From Skermanella mucosa (lineage in GTDB: Bacteria; Pseudomonadota; Alphaproteobacteria; Azospirillales; Azospirillaceae): 64,000 bases of DNA. The stretch is taken from the NCBI RefSeq assembly GCF_016765655.2, contig NZ_CP086106.1:2104501-2168500 (forward strand), given 5' to 3'. The notes below the pieces were generated by a model. That model searched no databases, was not told the DNA's origin, and saw nothing but the letters and a program-made list of their open reading frames with translations. This document shows, piece after piece, positions 39,151-47,668 of the stretch; the stretch's first letter is position 1, and every line of letters begins with the position of its first letter. The translations under genes were made by a program, and so were the position numbers.

Positions 39151-39677
39151 GGTTCGGCTTTCTCAGGAGATGACGTTAGCGAATTCTGGCAGGCGGGGCA
39201 GAGCCCGCGCACCTCGACCGTCGGCCGGTCGATCTGGAACCCCCGGGAGCGGGCGCTTTCGGCGATGGCGGCGCTGACGTGCTGGTCGTTCAGTTCGATC
39301 GCGTTGCCGCAGTCCCTGCATACCAGGAACTGGCCGGCATGGGCATGGTCGGGGTCGGGACAGCCGATATAGGCGTTCAGGCTCTCCAGGCGATGGACCA
39401 GCCCGTGCTCGACCAGGAAATCGAGCGCGCGGTAGACCGTCAGCGGCGCCACCCGGCGGCCGTCCACCTGCATGTCCTCCAGGATCGCGTAGGCGCCCCG
39501 CGGACGGTGCCCGCTCCACACCAGTTCCAGCACCTGGCGCCGGATGGGGGTGAGCCTGGCGCCGCGCGACGCGCACAGCGCCTCCGCGCGCGCCAGGGCG
39601 CCGGATACGCAGTGCCGGTGATCGTGAGCGGCCGCGGGCTGGGCCGAGGGCCGGGCCGGAGGTGTGGTGATCGCCAT
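39147..39677 (-). CDS. zur: Fur-family zinc uptake regulator Zur
   Basis: A 176-aa Fur-family repressor. The winged-helix domain covers about residues 35-105 (ALCASRGARLTPIRRQVLELVW, then APLTVYRALDFLVEHGLVHRLES), and the dimer/metal domain about 106-170 with HAHAGQFLVCRDCGN and GLCPACQ, the two CxxC pairs of the structural zinc site. I chose the ATG at 39677 because GGGAG precedes it by 5 bases and because the Zur box at 39708-39720 would fall inside or against the coding region with the upstream starts. Operon with the CobW-like gene (4-base overlap). It probably represses itself and that gene when zinc is sufficient. Confidence 0.88.
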   Translation of the reverse strand: MAITTPPARPSAQPAAAHDHRHCVSGALARAEALCASRGARLTPIRRQVLELVWSGHRPRGAYAILEDMQVDGRRVAPLTVYRALDFLVEHGLVHRLESLNAYIGCPDPDHAHAGQFLVCRDCGNAIELNDQHVSAAIAESARSRGFQIDRPTVEVRGLCPACQNSLTSSPEKAEP

Positions 39678-39707
39678 GGCGGCTCCCGGAAGATCGTCGG
39701 TCGACAT

Positions 39708-39720
39708 GTTATCATATAAC
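39708..39720 (-). promoter_or_regulatory. Zur box of the zur-cobW operon
   Basis: GTTATCATATAAC, perfect GTTAT/ATAAC half-sites around CAT, 31 bases upstream of the zur ATG. It matches the AT-rich palindromes bound by alphaproteobacterial Zur. Confidence 0.7.
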
Positions 39721-40037
39721 GATCCTCCGCCGGAAGTTAATGGGCCGGCCGAAGACGGGCTGCCATGCCAGCACTTCATCTATTCCTGGCGGTCTCTTGT
39801 AGCTCGCCTTGGCCGAAGGCCGACCTGCAGCGCCCGCACCCCTTCATTGACTATGACGACCCCGATGAGCGCCGGGCACCGCCGCCGGGAGCCGCGCGGG
39901 GCACGGCCTGCACGGGTTTTCGCCCGACCCCTTCAGCGGGAACCACACGGAGGGGCGGCGCCGGTGCCGTCCTTCCGGGTGTCCGCCGCCGCCGCGCGGT
40001 GAACCCGCGAACGACAGACAGGTACCAGCCGGTTCCA
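39721..40037. other. Intergenic region between zur promoter and phoX terminator
   Basis: About 317 bases with several open frames on both strands, all Arg/Pro/Ala-rich with no family resemblance and no ribosome binding site of note. I see no supported feature besides the zur promoter side. Confidence 0.4.
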
Positions 40038-40066
40038 ACGAAAACGGGCGGCCGAAGCCGCCCGTT
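40038..40066 (-). terminator. Intrinsic terminator of phoX
   Basis: On the - strand a 10-bp perfect stem (arms 40043-40052 and 40057-40066, CGAA-complement tetraloop) followed by TTTTCG. It lies 24 bases after the phoX stop. Confidence 0.85.
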
Positions 40067-40089
40067 CCCGAAACGTCGTGCCGGACCGG

Positions 40090-42105
40090 TCAGACGCCGA
40101 TGACGCCGCCATCCTCCTTGGTGACGACCACCACCGACGGGCGGGGCGGCATGCCGTCCTTGAAGTCCGGCCAGCGGGTCGCCGGGTCCTCGAAGCTGGA
40201 CGCCTTGCCGAACTCCGGCCAGTCCTTGGTGTTGTCGGTCGCCGGGTGCTGCACCGCCAGGAACAGCGTCTTGTCGTCCGGCGTGAACACCGGGCCGCAC
40301 ATCTCGGCGCCGATCGGCACGCGGAAGAACAGCTTGCTGGTGCCGCGCAGGTCGCCTTCGGTCTCCATCGCCCAGACGCCGTCGGTCGTCTTGGTGGCCT
40401 TGTAGCTATTGCCGTCGGTGGTGACCCACAACCGGCCCTGGCTGTCCATCGCGCAGTTGTCCGGCATGCCGAACCAGCCGTCGGGGGAGGTCGCGGGGTT
40501 GAAGGTGGCGCCGACCGCGGCGACGCTGGGATCGCCGCACTTCACCAGGATGTCCCAGGCGAAGGTGGTCGAGGCGTGGTCGCCGTCGGTCGGGGTCATC
40601 TCGATGATGTGGCCGAAGGCGTTGTCGGCGCGGGGGTTGGCCACGTCGACCTGCTCGGCCTTGCGCCGGGTGTTGTTGGTCAGCATGACATAGACCTTGC
40701 CGGTGACCTTGTTCGGCTCGACGTCCTCCGGGCGGTCCATCTTGGTGGCGCCGAGCACGTCGCCGGCCTTGCGGGCCTGGATCACCACGTCGGCCTGGCT
40801 CTTGAAGCCGTTCTCGGCGGTCAGTTTGCCCTGGCCGTGGACCAGCGGCAGCCACTCGCCCTTGCCGTCCTCGCCGTACTTGGCGACGTACAGGGTGCCC
40901 TTGTCGAGCAGGTCCATGTTCGCGGCGCGGTCGTTCGGGTTGAACTTGCCCTCGGTCACGAACTTGTAGACATAGTCGAACCGCTCGTCGTCGCCCATGT
41001 AGAAGACGACCCGGCTGTCCTTGTTGACCACGCTCTCCGCACCCTCGTGCTTGAAGCGGCCGAGTGCCGTGCGCTTCTTAGGCACCGAGGTCGGGTCGAG
41101 CGGGTCGATCTCCACCATCCAGCCGAAGCGGTTGGCCTCGTTCGGCTCCTTCGACACGTCGAAGCGGTCGTGATAGTCGCCCCAGTTGTACCAGTTGCCC
41201 GGCACGCCGAGGCGCTTGTAGTTCTCGGCCTCGGGATGGTCGTCGGCCAGCTTGCCGCCGAAGTTGCCGTTGAAGTTCTCTTCCGCCGACACGTAGGTGC
41301 CCCAGGGCGTGATCCCGCCGGCGCAGTTGTTGATCATGCCGATGACGCTGGTGCCGGTCGGGTCGGCCTTGGTCTTCATCCGGTCGTGGCCGGCGGCCGG
41401 GCCGGTGATCCGCATCACCGTGTCGGACGCGGTGATGCGGCGGTTGTACTTGCTGTCGGCGACTACGGCCCACTTGCCGTCGGTCTTCTTGACCTCGATG
41501 ATGGTGCCGCCGTGGGCCGCCATCTCGATCTCGGCCAGATCCTTGGTCATGGCCGTGAACTTGGCCTCCTGCTGCTCCACGCCCACGCCGGGGAACATGA
41601 CTTCCTCGTCCGTGTATTCGTGGTTGATGCAGAGCAGGCCGTGGTCCGGATTGTTCGAGCCGTAGGGCAGGCCGATGTAACCGACATAGTCGTTGTTGTA
41701 GCCGAACTGCATCTTCTGCGCGGCCGCGGTCTGCTTCATCGGGTCGAAGGCCGGGGCGCCGGGCAGGACGGGGTCGCCCCAGCGGATCAGGATGTCGGCC
41801 TTGTAGCCCTTGGCGACATGGTGGGTACGGTCGACGCCGCGGCTCACCTCGTCGAAGCTGAAGCTGGCCTTGCTGCCGTTGCCGGCGGCGGCCTTGGCCT
41901 TCTCGGCCGTCGCGAGCGCCAGCGGGCCGAAGGTGGCGGTGATGGCGGCGACGGCGAGCGACCCGCGCAGCATGTCGCGGCGACCGAAGCGCTTGGCGAT
42001 GATGTCACCGAGGGTCGGCCCCTCGGAGGGATTGCGGCCGATGTCCTCGGACGCCTCGAAGGCTTCCGCCTTGCACGAAAACTGGGAAATGTCGCGGCTG
42101 TCCAT
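40090..42105 (-). CDS. PhoX-family alkaline phosphatase, Tat-exported
   Basis: Secreted Ca/Fe-dependent alkaline phosphatase of the PhoX (DUF839) family, 671 aa. The twin-arginine signal is RRDMLRGSLAVAAIT at about residues 43-57, then the AKA processing region. The beta-propeller has HDRMKTKADPTGTSVIGMIN and GGITPWGTYVSAEENFNG, MVEIDPLDPTSVPKKRTALG and DNCAMDSQGRLWVTTDG as conserved blocks. The ATG at 42105 follows GGGAGAG; the longer upstream start would overlap the promoter -10 element. Three 11-bp GTCA repeats upstream indicate PhoB control, so the enzyme is probably made under phosphate limitation. Monocistronic with its own terminator. Confidence 0.9.
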   Translation of the reverse strand: MDSRDISQFSCKAEAFEASEDIGRNPSEGPTLGDIIAKRFGRRDMLRGSLAVAAITATFGPLALATAEKAKAAAGNGSKASFSFDEVSRGVDRTHHVAKGYKADILIRWGDPVLPGAPAFDPMKQTAAAQKMQFGYNNDYVGYIGLPYGSNNPDHGLLCINHEYTDEEVMFPGVGVEQQEAKFTAMTKDLAEIEMAAHGGTIIEVKKTDGKWAVVADSKYNRRITASDTVMRITGPAAGHDRMKTKADPTGTSVIGMINNCAGGITPWGTYVSAEENFNGNFGGKLADDHPEAENYKRLGVPGNWYNWGDYHDRFDVSKEPNEANRFGWMVEIDPLDPTSVPKKRTALGRFKHEGAESVVNKDSRVVFYMGDDERFDYVYKFVTEGKFNPNDRAANMDLLDKGTLYVAKYGEDGKGEWLPLVHGQGKLTAENGFKSQADVVIQARKAGDVLGATKMDRPEDVEPNKVTGKVYVMLTNNTRRKAEQVDVANPRADNAFGHIIEMTPTDGDHASTTFAWDILVKCGDPSVAAVGATFNPATSPDGWFGMPDNCAMDSQGRLWVTTDGNSYKATKTTDGVWAMETEGDLRGTSKLFFRVPIGAEMCGPVFTPDDKTLFLAVQHPATDNTKDWPEFGKASSFEDPATRWPDFKDGMPPRPSVVVVTKEDGGVIGV

Positions 42106-42166
42106 GGTTCTCTCCCACCTGCTCCGATCCGTGATCCGCCCCGTGTTCCGGGGTGTGTTGGCGCGG

Positions 42167-42210
42167 ACCATAGACCGGCGTCATGACACTTCCGTGACTG
42201 TTCCATGACC
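42167..42210 (-). promoter_or_regulatory. Pho box and -10 element of phoX
   Basis: On the - strand three direct repeats with exact 11-base spacing: GGTCATGGAAC, AGTCACGGAAG, TGTCATGACGC (42210-42178). A TATGGT (-10) at 42172-42167 follows, at the spacing used in PhoB-activated promoters. Leader of about 55 bases. Confidence 0.8.
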
Positions 42211-42361
42211 CGATCATTAAATCAAAATCCGATTTATCCCTTTGAAAAACCGGGAAATCATCCGTCGGTACCGCGCCCGGCGGTGGACTGCGCCGCGCCG
42301 CACGCTAGTTCAGTCACACATGTTAACGGTTACGATCAAACAGCGTTGAGGCTCGGTACCC

Positions 42362-43090
42362 ATGGCAGCACCCATCATCATCTTCGGCGCCAACGGCGGC
42401 ATCGGCGAGGCCCTGGCGCGGCGGCTCGCTGCGGGCGGCGCGGAACTCTTCCTGACCGGTCGCTCCGCCGACAAGGTCGGCGCGCTGGCGGACGAGCTGA
42501 AGGCCCGGCATGCCCAGTGCGACGTGCTCGATCCCGACCAGATCGCGGCCACGGTGGGGGAGGCCGACCAGGGGGAGGGCATCGCCGGGATCGCCTATTG
42601 CGTGGGGTCGATCGACATCAAGCCGCTCAAGGCGACGAAACATGACGATTTCATCCAGACCTACAAGCTGAACGTGCTGGGCGCGGTGGACGCGGTCCGC
42701 GCCGCCGAGAAGGGGCTCAAGTCGGCCAAGGGATCGGTCGTGCTGTTCTCCACCGTCGCGGTCCAGCAGGGCTTCGCCAATCATACGCTGATCGCGACCG
42801 CCAAGGGCGCCGTCGAAGGGCTGGGCCGCTCCCTGGCGGCGGAACTGGCGCCCCATGTCAGGGTCAACGTGGTGGCGCCGAGCCTGACGCGCACCCCGCT
42901 CGCCCACGGCCTGACCTCGAACGAGCAGATGACCCAGAGCATCGCCGGGCTGCACGCGCTGGGCCGCATCGGCGAGGCTGACGACATCGCGGCCATGGCG
43001 GCCTTCCTGCTCGGCAAGGACAGCGGCTGGATCACCGGGCAGGTGTTCGGCGTGGACGGCGGGCGGAGCAGCCTGCGCACCAAGGGCTGA
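42362..43090 (+). CDS. SDR-family oxidoreductase lacking the catalytic Tyr
   Basis: A 242-aa short-chain dehydrogenase/reductase fold protein. The nucleotide motif GANGGIGEALARRL is at residues 8-21, the NAG-like stretch is AYCVGSIDIKPL, the Ser block is VVLFSTVAVQQG, and the C-terminal VFGVDGGRSSL is typical. In place of the usual YxxxK the sequence reads IATAK in HTLIATAKGAVEG, so the catalytic Tyr is an Ile while the Lys is kept. Related SDRs with HxLIAxAKGA occur in other bacteria, so this is likely a real subfamily that uses a different mechanism or has no redox activity. The ATG lies just after GAGGCTCGG. No operon partner; the next gene is 216 bases away. Confidence 0.88.
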   Translation: MAAPIIIFGANGGIGEALARRLAAGGAELFLTGRSADKVGALADELKARHAQCDVLDPDQIAATVGEADQGEGIAGIAYCVGSIDIKPLKATKHDDFIQTYKLNVLGAVDAVRAAEKGLKSAKGSVVLFSTVAVQQGFANHTLIATAKGAVEGLGRSLAAELAPHVRVNVVAPSLTRTPLAHGLTSNEQMTQSIAGLHALGRIGEADDIAAMAAFLLGKDSGWITGQVFGVDGGRSSLRTKG

Positions 43091-43306
43091 GGGCGGAACG
43101 GGGCGCAGTGCGCATCGCGGACCGCGCCCCGGAGCCCCTGGTCACGCGGGACTTGACTTCGCACCTGCGAAAGCGCAACTATCGTACTCGAACAAACGTA
43201 CCGTCCGATCGCGCGAAGTGGCCTTGCCGCTGCATCGGGTGGGCCAGTATCAGCACAAAGGGCGACCCGGCAGCGCGCGGGGCAGGCCCCGAAAGATCCC
43301 TTCATA

Positions 43307-44653
43307 GTGACGTCTTTCAGCGAACTCGGCTTGAGCGAGCCGATCCTGCGCGCCATCAGCGCCGAGAATTACAGCACTCCCACGCCGATCCAGGCTCAGG
43401 CCGTGCCGCACCTGATCCAGGGCCGCGACCTGCTGGGCGTCGCCCAGACCGGCACCGGCAAGACCGCGGCTTTCGCGCTTCCGATCCTCCACCGCCTGTC
43501 GGAAAACCGCACCCGTCCCATGCCGCAGGGCGCCCGCGTCCTGGTGCTGACCCCGACCCGCGAACTCGCCATCCAGATCGGCGAGAGCTTCGCGACCTAC
43601 GGCCGCAACCTGCCGCTTACCCGCACCGTCATCTTCGGCGGCGTCGGCCAGAACCCGCAGGTCCAGAGCATGGCGCGGGGCGTCGACATCCTCGTCGCCA
43701 CGCCGGGCCGGCTGCTCGACCTGATCGGGCAGGGCTTCATCAAGCTCGACCGGCTCGAAGTGTTCGTGCTGGACGAGGCCGACCGCATGCTCGACATGGG
43801 CTTCATCCATGATGTCCGGCGGGTGATCAAGGTCCTGCCCGCCAAGCGGCATACGCTGTTCTTCTCCGCCACCATGCCGCCGGAGATCGCGAAGCTGGCC
43901 GACAAGATCCTGACCGATCCGGTCCGGGTCGAGGTGACGCCGGTCTCCAGCACGGCGGAGCGGATCGAGCAGCGCGTCATGTTCGTCGAGAAGGCGGACA
44001 AGCGGCCCCTGCTGGGCGAAGTGCTCAAGCGGCCGGACATCGGGCGCGCCCTGGTGTTCACGCGGACCAAGCACGGCGCCAACCGGGTCGTCGAGCAGCT
44101 CGGCCAGATCGCGGTCCGGGCCGAGGCGATCCACGGCAACAAGTCGCAGACCGCCCGCCAGCGGGCGCTGGAGAATTTCCGATCCGGCGAGATCCGGGTG
44201 CTGGTCGCCACCGACATCGCCGCCCGCGGCATCGATATCGACGGCATCACCCACGTGATCAACTACGACCTGCCGAACGTTCCGGAAAGCTACGTCCACC
44301 GGATCGGCCGGACGGCGCGGGCGGGGACCAGCGGCATCGCCATCTCGTTCTGCGACAGCGAGGAGCGGGCCTACCTGAAGGACATCGAGAAGCTGATCAA
44401 GGTCCGCATCCCGGTCGTCGAGGATCATCCCTGGCATTCCCTCGGCGGCGTCGTGCAGGCCGATCCCGATGCCCGGCCTCCCCTCCAGGATCGTCGTCCG
44501 CAGCGTCATGGCCGCCCGCCCCAGGGTCGGCAGGATCAGGGCCGTCAGGACCAGACGCGCCAGGCCCATGGCCAGGGGCAGGGCCGTCCGGCGCAGGCCC
44601 AGCAGGGCCGGCCGCCCCAGGGCAACCCGTCCCGCCGCCGCTCCGGGCGCTGA
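43307..44653 (+). CDS. rhlE: RhlE-type DEAD-box RNA helicase
   Basis: ATP-dependent RNA helicase of about 448 aa. Motifs: [20 protein letters not shown] and TPTPIQ (Q motif), [14 protein letters not shown] (I), [10 protein letters not shown] (Ia), TPGRLLDLI (Ib), [13 protein letters not shown] (II), [14 protein letters not shown] (III), and [10 protein letters not shown] (VI). The tail from about 405 is rich in Gln, Gly, Arg and Pro ([20 protein letters not shown]), a low-complexity RNA-binding region. Start is GTG at 43307 with GAAAGA upstream. The 216-base leader is unusually long, in keeping with a cold-regulated helicase, but I see no confirmed cold-shock element. It is more RhlE-like than the helicase at 13848. 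Confidence 0.9.
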   Translation: MTSFSELGLSEPILRAISAENYSTPTPIQAQAVPHLIQGRDLLGVAQTGTGKTAAFALPILHRLSENRTRPMPQGARVLVLTPTRELAIQIGESFATYGRNLPLTRTVIFGGVGQNPQVQSMARGVDILVATPGRLLDLIGQGFIKLDRLEVFVLDEADRMLDMGFIHDVRRVIKVLPAKRHTLFFSATMPPEIAKLADKILTDPVRVEVTPVSSTAERIEQRVMFVEKADKRPLLGEVLKRPDIGRALVFTRTKHGANRVVEQLGQIAVRAEAIHGNKSQTARQRALENFRSGEIRVLVATDIAARGIDIDGITHVINYDLPNVPESYVHRIGRTARAGTSGIAISFCDSEERAYLKDIEKLIKVRIPVVEDHPWHSLGGVVQADPDARPPLQDRRPQRHGRPPQGRQDQGRQDQTRQAHGQGQGRPAQAQQGRPPQGNPSRRRSGR

Positions 44654-44693
44654 TTCCCCGGGCGGGGTGCACCTACCAGCTGTTGAATAACGG

Positions 44694-44750
44694 GCGTCGA
44701 AATCCCATATCTTGTGTCTCCCCGACCTGAAGATGTGAGGATTTCGACGC
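44694..44750 (+). repeat. Imperfect 19-bp inverted repeat abutting the antiporter start codon
   Basis: GCGTCGAAATCC (44694-44705) pairs perfectly with GGATTTCGACGC (44739-44750), and CATATCT (44706-44712) with AGATGTG (44731-44737) with one G-T pair; a single A bulges and the loop is 18 bases. The ATG begins at 44751 and the GAGG ribosome binding site (44737-44740) is inside the stem. TTGAAT-N17-CATATC at 44683-44711 may be an overlapping promoter, in which case the left arm would act as DNA. Confidence 0.75.
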
Positions 44751-46508
44751 ATGATCGACTTGATGAGTCTGGCTATTCTGGTTGGAGCCGGCCTCGTAGC
44801 GATCAGTGTCCTCACGAGCCTGATTTCCTTCCGGGTCGGAGCGCCGCTGCTTCTGGTGTTCCTCGGCGTCGGGTTGCTTGCCGGCGAGGACGGCATCGGC
44901 GGCATCAACTTCGACAATGCGGGGCTGGCCTATTTCGTCGGCTCCATAGCCCTTGCCATCATCCTGTTCGACAGCGGGTTCGAGACCCGGTGGCAGACCG
45001 TCAAGGCTGCGGCCGGGCCGTCCCTTACCCTCGCCACGGTCGGCGTCGTCCTCACCACGGGGTTGGTGGGGGCGGTCGCGCACGTCGCCTTCGGCATGCC
45101 ATTGCTCGAAAGCCTGCTGATCGGCGCGATCGTCAGCTCGACCGATGCGGCGGCGGTCTTCTTCCTGCTCCGGGTCGGGGGCATCAATATCCGCGAACGG
45201 GTCCGGTCGGTCCTGGAGATCGAGTCCGGCAGCAACGATCCGATGGCGATTTTCCTGACCATCACGCTGGTCGAACTGATCGCCGGCGGCGGCTCGGCCG
45301 AAAGCCTGTCGTGGGAAGTGGCCGGTTCCTTCATCCTCCAGATGGGCGTGGGCGCCCTGGGCGGCCTCGCCGGCGGGTGGCTGATCGTCCAGGCGGTCAA
45401 CCGGATAGACCTTGAGCAGGGGCTTTACCCGATCATCGTCATCAGCCTGGCCCTCTGCCTGTTCGCCGGCGTCTCGATGCTGGGAGGCAGCGGCTTCCTC
45501 GCCGTCTATGTCGGGGGCATGTTCGCCGGGAACAGCCGTCTCCACGGTGCCCGGTCCCTGCGCCGCTTCCAGAGCGGCATGACCTGGCTGTGCCAGATAA
45601 CCATGTTCCTGATGCTGGGGTTGCTCGCCACGCCGTCCGAGTTCCTCGACGTGGCACCGCAGGCGATCGCCCTGGCCCTGTTCCTGACGCTGGTCGGCCG
45701 TCCCCTTGCGATCTGGCTGTGCCTGATGCCGTTCGGATTCACCCGGCGGGAGACCGCGTTCATCGCCTGGGTCGGGCTGCGCGGCGCCGTCTCGATCCTG
45801 CTGGCGATCCTGCCGCTGATCGCCGGCTTCCCGGACGGGCAGGTCTTCTTCAACACCGCCTTCATCATCGTCCTGGTCTCGCTCCTGGTCCAGGGCTGGA
45901 CGATCAAGCCGATGGCGCGCCGGCTCGGCCTCATCGTGCCGCCGCGCATCGGGCCGGTGGACAGGGTGGAGCTGGAGCTGCCGGGCGGCGCCAGCCACGA
46001 GCTGGTGGCCTACCGGACCGTGGCGGGCAGCCCGGTGACGCTGGGCGAGCGGATCCCCCGCTGGGCGCGGCCCTCCCTGATCGTCCGCAACGGCCAGTCC
46101 ATGCGCCCGCACAAGGCCGGGCGGGTCGAGACGGGCGACCTCGTGCTGATCTTCACCTCGCCCGACCGGCTTCCGCTGCTGGACCGGCTGTTCGCCAGCC
46201 CGACGGAGCTGAAGGTCAAGGATCGGGAGTTCTACGGCGACTTCACCTTGGCGCCCGACGCCGCCATCGGCCAGCTCGCGGCGACCTACGGGTTCACGTC
46301 CCCGCCGCAGGACGCCGACCTGACCGTGTGCGACGTCCTCAGGCGGGAGTTCAGGGGCAGGGTCGAGACGGGGGACCGCCTTGCCTACGGTCCCGTCGAA
46401 CTGATCGTCCGCGCCGCCGCGGACGACAGGATCGACGAGGTCGGGCTGGCGCTGGAACCGTCGCGGTCGGGCAGGACCGGCCTGTTCCGCCGCTCCGGCC
46501 GGACCTGA
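44751..46508 (+). CDS. K+/H+ antiporter, CPA1 NhaP2/CvrA type (copy 1)
   Basis: A 585-aa inner-membrane potassium/proton antiporter. Residues about 1-390 hold 12 or so helices with the family blocks LISFRVGAPLLLVFLGVGLL, LAGEDGIGGINFD, GSIALAIILFDSGFETR and SSTDAAAVFFLLR, and SGSNDPMAIFLT, which carry the ion-binding Asp residues. A TrkA_C domain at about 405-485 and a CorC/HlyC-like domain at about 495-575 form the cytoplasmic part. The length matches E. coli CvrA (578). The start codon sits directly after a large inverted repeat. A close paralog lies at 48386-50272. It probably removes K+ under low osmolarity or alkaline conditions. Confidence 0.9.
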   Translation: MIDLMSLAILVGAGLVAISVLTSLISFRVGAPLLLVFLGVGLLAGEDGIGGINFDNAGLAYFVGSIALAIILFDSGFETRWQTVKAAAGPSLTLATVGVVLTTGLVGAVAHVAFGMPLLESLLIGAIVSSTDAAAVFFLLRVGGINIRERVRSVLEIESGSNDPMAIFLTITLVELIAGGGSAESLSWEVAGSFILQMGVGALGGLAGGWLIVQAVNRIDLEQGLYPIIVISLALCLFAGVSMLGGSGFLAVYVGGMFAGNSRLHGARSLRRFQSGMTWLCQITMFLMLGLLATPSEFLDVAPQAIALALFLTLVGRPLAIWLCLMPFGFTRRETAFIAWVGLRGAVSILLAILPLIAGFPDGQVFFNTAFIIVLVSLLVQGWTIKPMARRLGLIVPPRIGPVDRVELELPGGASHELVAYRTVAGSPVTLGERIPRWARPSLIVRNGQSMRPHKAGRVETGDLVLIFTSPDRLPLLDRLFASPTELKVKDREFYGDFTLAPDAAIGQLAATYGFTSPPQDADLTVCDVLRREFRGRVETGDRLAYGPVELIVRAAADDRIDEVGLALEPSRSGRTGLFRRSGRT

Positions 46509-46515
46509 CCCTTTC

Positions 46516-47568
46516 TCAGGATCGGCGGCGGCGCAGCAGGCCCAGGCCGAGCAGGCCCCCGGCGAGCAGCACGAGCGTCGCGGGTTCGGGAACCTCGGTC
46601 GGATCGCCGTCGGAACCGCCCACGCCCCAGTCGGACAATGCCGCCAGCGCATAGTTGCCGAGGATGCGGTGGGCGGCGGCAGTCGGGTGCAGGCTGTCCC
46701 AGAACAGGTACTGGTCGGGATTCGCGCAGACGGTCCCGGGCCGGTCGATCGCTCCGCTGAAGCATGGCGTCGTCACGTCGGTCAGCCCGTATCCCGCGGG
46801 GTTGGCGGCGACGTCGTTGAACAGGCTGCGGACGTCCAGCGGGATCAGATCGACCGGAAGGGTCGCCTCGATGCCGGCCAGGACCGAAGTCAGCGCGGCA
46901 TTGAACGCGGCCGACAAGGTGGTGGCCCGCTCCTGGATCGCGGGTCCGCCCGCGATCGACTCCGGCGTCATGGCGAGGTCGCTGAGATTGGGCACCATGA
47001 TGTAGCGGGCGCCGGCCAGGGCGAGATTGGTCACCGATTGGCCGACATTGGCGGTGGCCGCCGCCGCCAGCGTCTCGGCCGGCAGGGTGCTGCCCAATTC
47101 GTTACGGACGTCGTTGCCGCCGCCATAGACGATGTAGAGGGCGTCGGGATCGGCGCCGGTCGGCGGCAGCCGCGACAGGAAGCTCAGCGTCTGCAAAGTG
47201 ACGCCGGGTACCGGCAGTCCGCCGACCGACGTGGTCCCGCCGGTCGTGGCGCCGCCGACGGCGTAGTTGTTTCCGCCGAGGAGCGACGGCCTCGATTCGG
47301 TGCCGTAAGCTCCGGCGACGATGTCGGTCCAGACCGGTCCGTTCGAGAACCGCCCCGGCGCATAGGGCGGCGATATCGGCAGCAGGCCGAGGGTCGCGGC
47401 CGAGATGTTCCCGGTGTCGCTCAGGCTGTCGCCGAACGTGTAGACCGAGGTGACGGGGGCCGCCCCGGCCGGACCGGCGCCAGCCATGATGCCGGCCGAG
47501 ACGCCGATTCCCGCCAGCATCGCCAAGCCCTTCGGTGCCGAGGGCGAACGAGCGAACCACCAAAGCAT
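46516..47568 (-). CDS. GDSL/SGNH lipase-esterase with PEP-CTERM sorting signal
   Basis: A 350-aa exported hydrolase. The signal peptide runs to about residue 36. The SGNH blocks are FGDSLSD (catalytic Ser), GNDVRNE (Asn-Asp block), and WDSLHPTAAAH (Asp and His). The C-terminus is a PEP-CTERM signal: VPEPATLVLLAGGLLGLGLL followed by RRRRS, meant for cleavage by an exosortase (EpsH/XrtA-like) encoded elsewhere. So the enzyme is likely placed at the cell surface or in an extracellular matrix. The gene is convergent with the antiporter gene (7 bases between stops) and has no operon partner. Confidence 0.88.
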   Translation of the reverse strand: MLWWFARSPSAPKGLAMLAGIGVSAGIMAGAGPAGAAPVTSVYTFGDSLSDTGNISAATLGLLPISPPYAPGRFSNGPVWTDIVAGAYGTESRPSLLGGNNYAVGGATTGGTTSVGGLPVPGVTLQTLSFLSRLPPTGADPDALYIVYGGGNDVRNELGSTLPAETLAAAATANVGQSVTNLALAGARYIMVPNLSDLAMTPESIAGGPAIQERATTLSAAFNAALTSVLAGIEATLPVDLIPLDVRSLFNDVAANPAGYGLTDVTTPCFSGAIDRPGTVCANPDQYLFWDSLHPTAAAHRILGNYALAALSDWGVGGSDGDPTEVPEPATLVLLAGGLLGLGLLRRRRS

Positions 47569-47668
47569 TATCGTCTCCAGCGAGTTTCTGCAACTTCCGG
47601 TAAAGAGCGTTTCGGCGTGCTTTTAAAGGAACGGGGATATCGGCGCAATGGCGCGTTCGGTCGGACCG

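Noticed and set aside
40043-40068. GGAAC-N17-CGTT on the - strand
   Set aside because: The bases are the stem of the phoX terminator; the match follows from the hairpin symmetry.
44673-46652. Long open frame on the - strand under the antiporter gene
   Set aside because: Shadow frame of a GC-rich gene; very His/Gln/Arg/Asp-rich with no family resemblance, whereas the + strand gives a clear antiporter.
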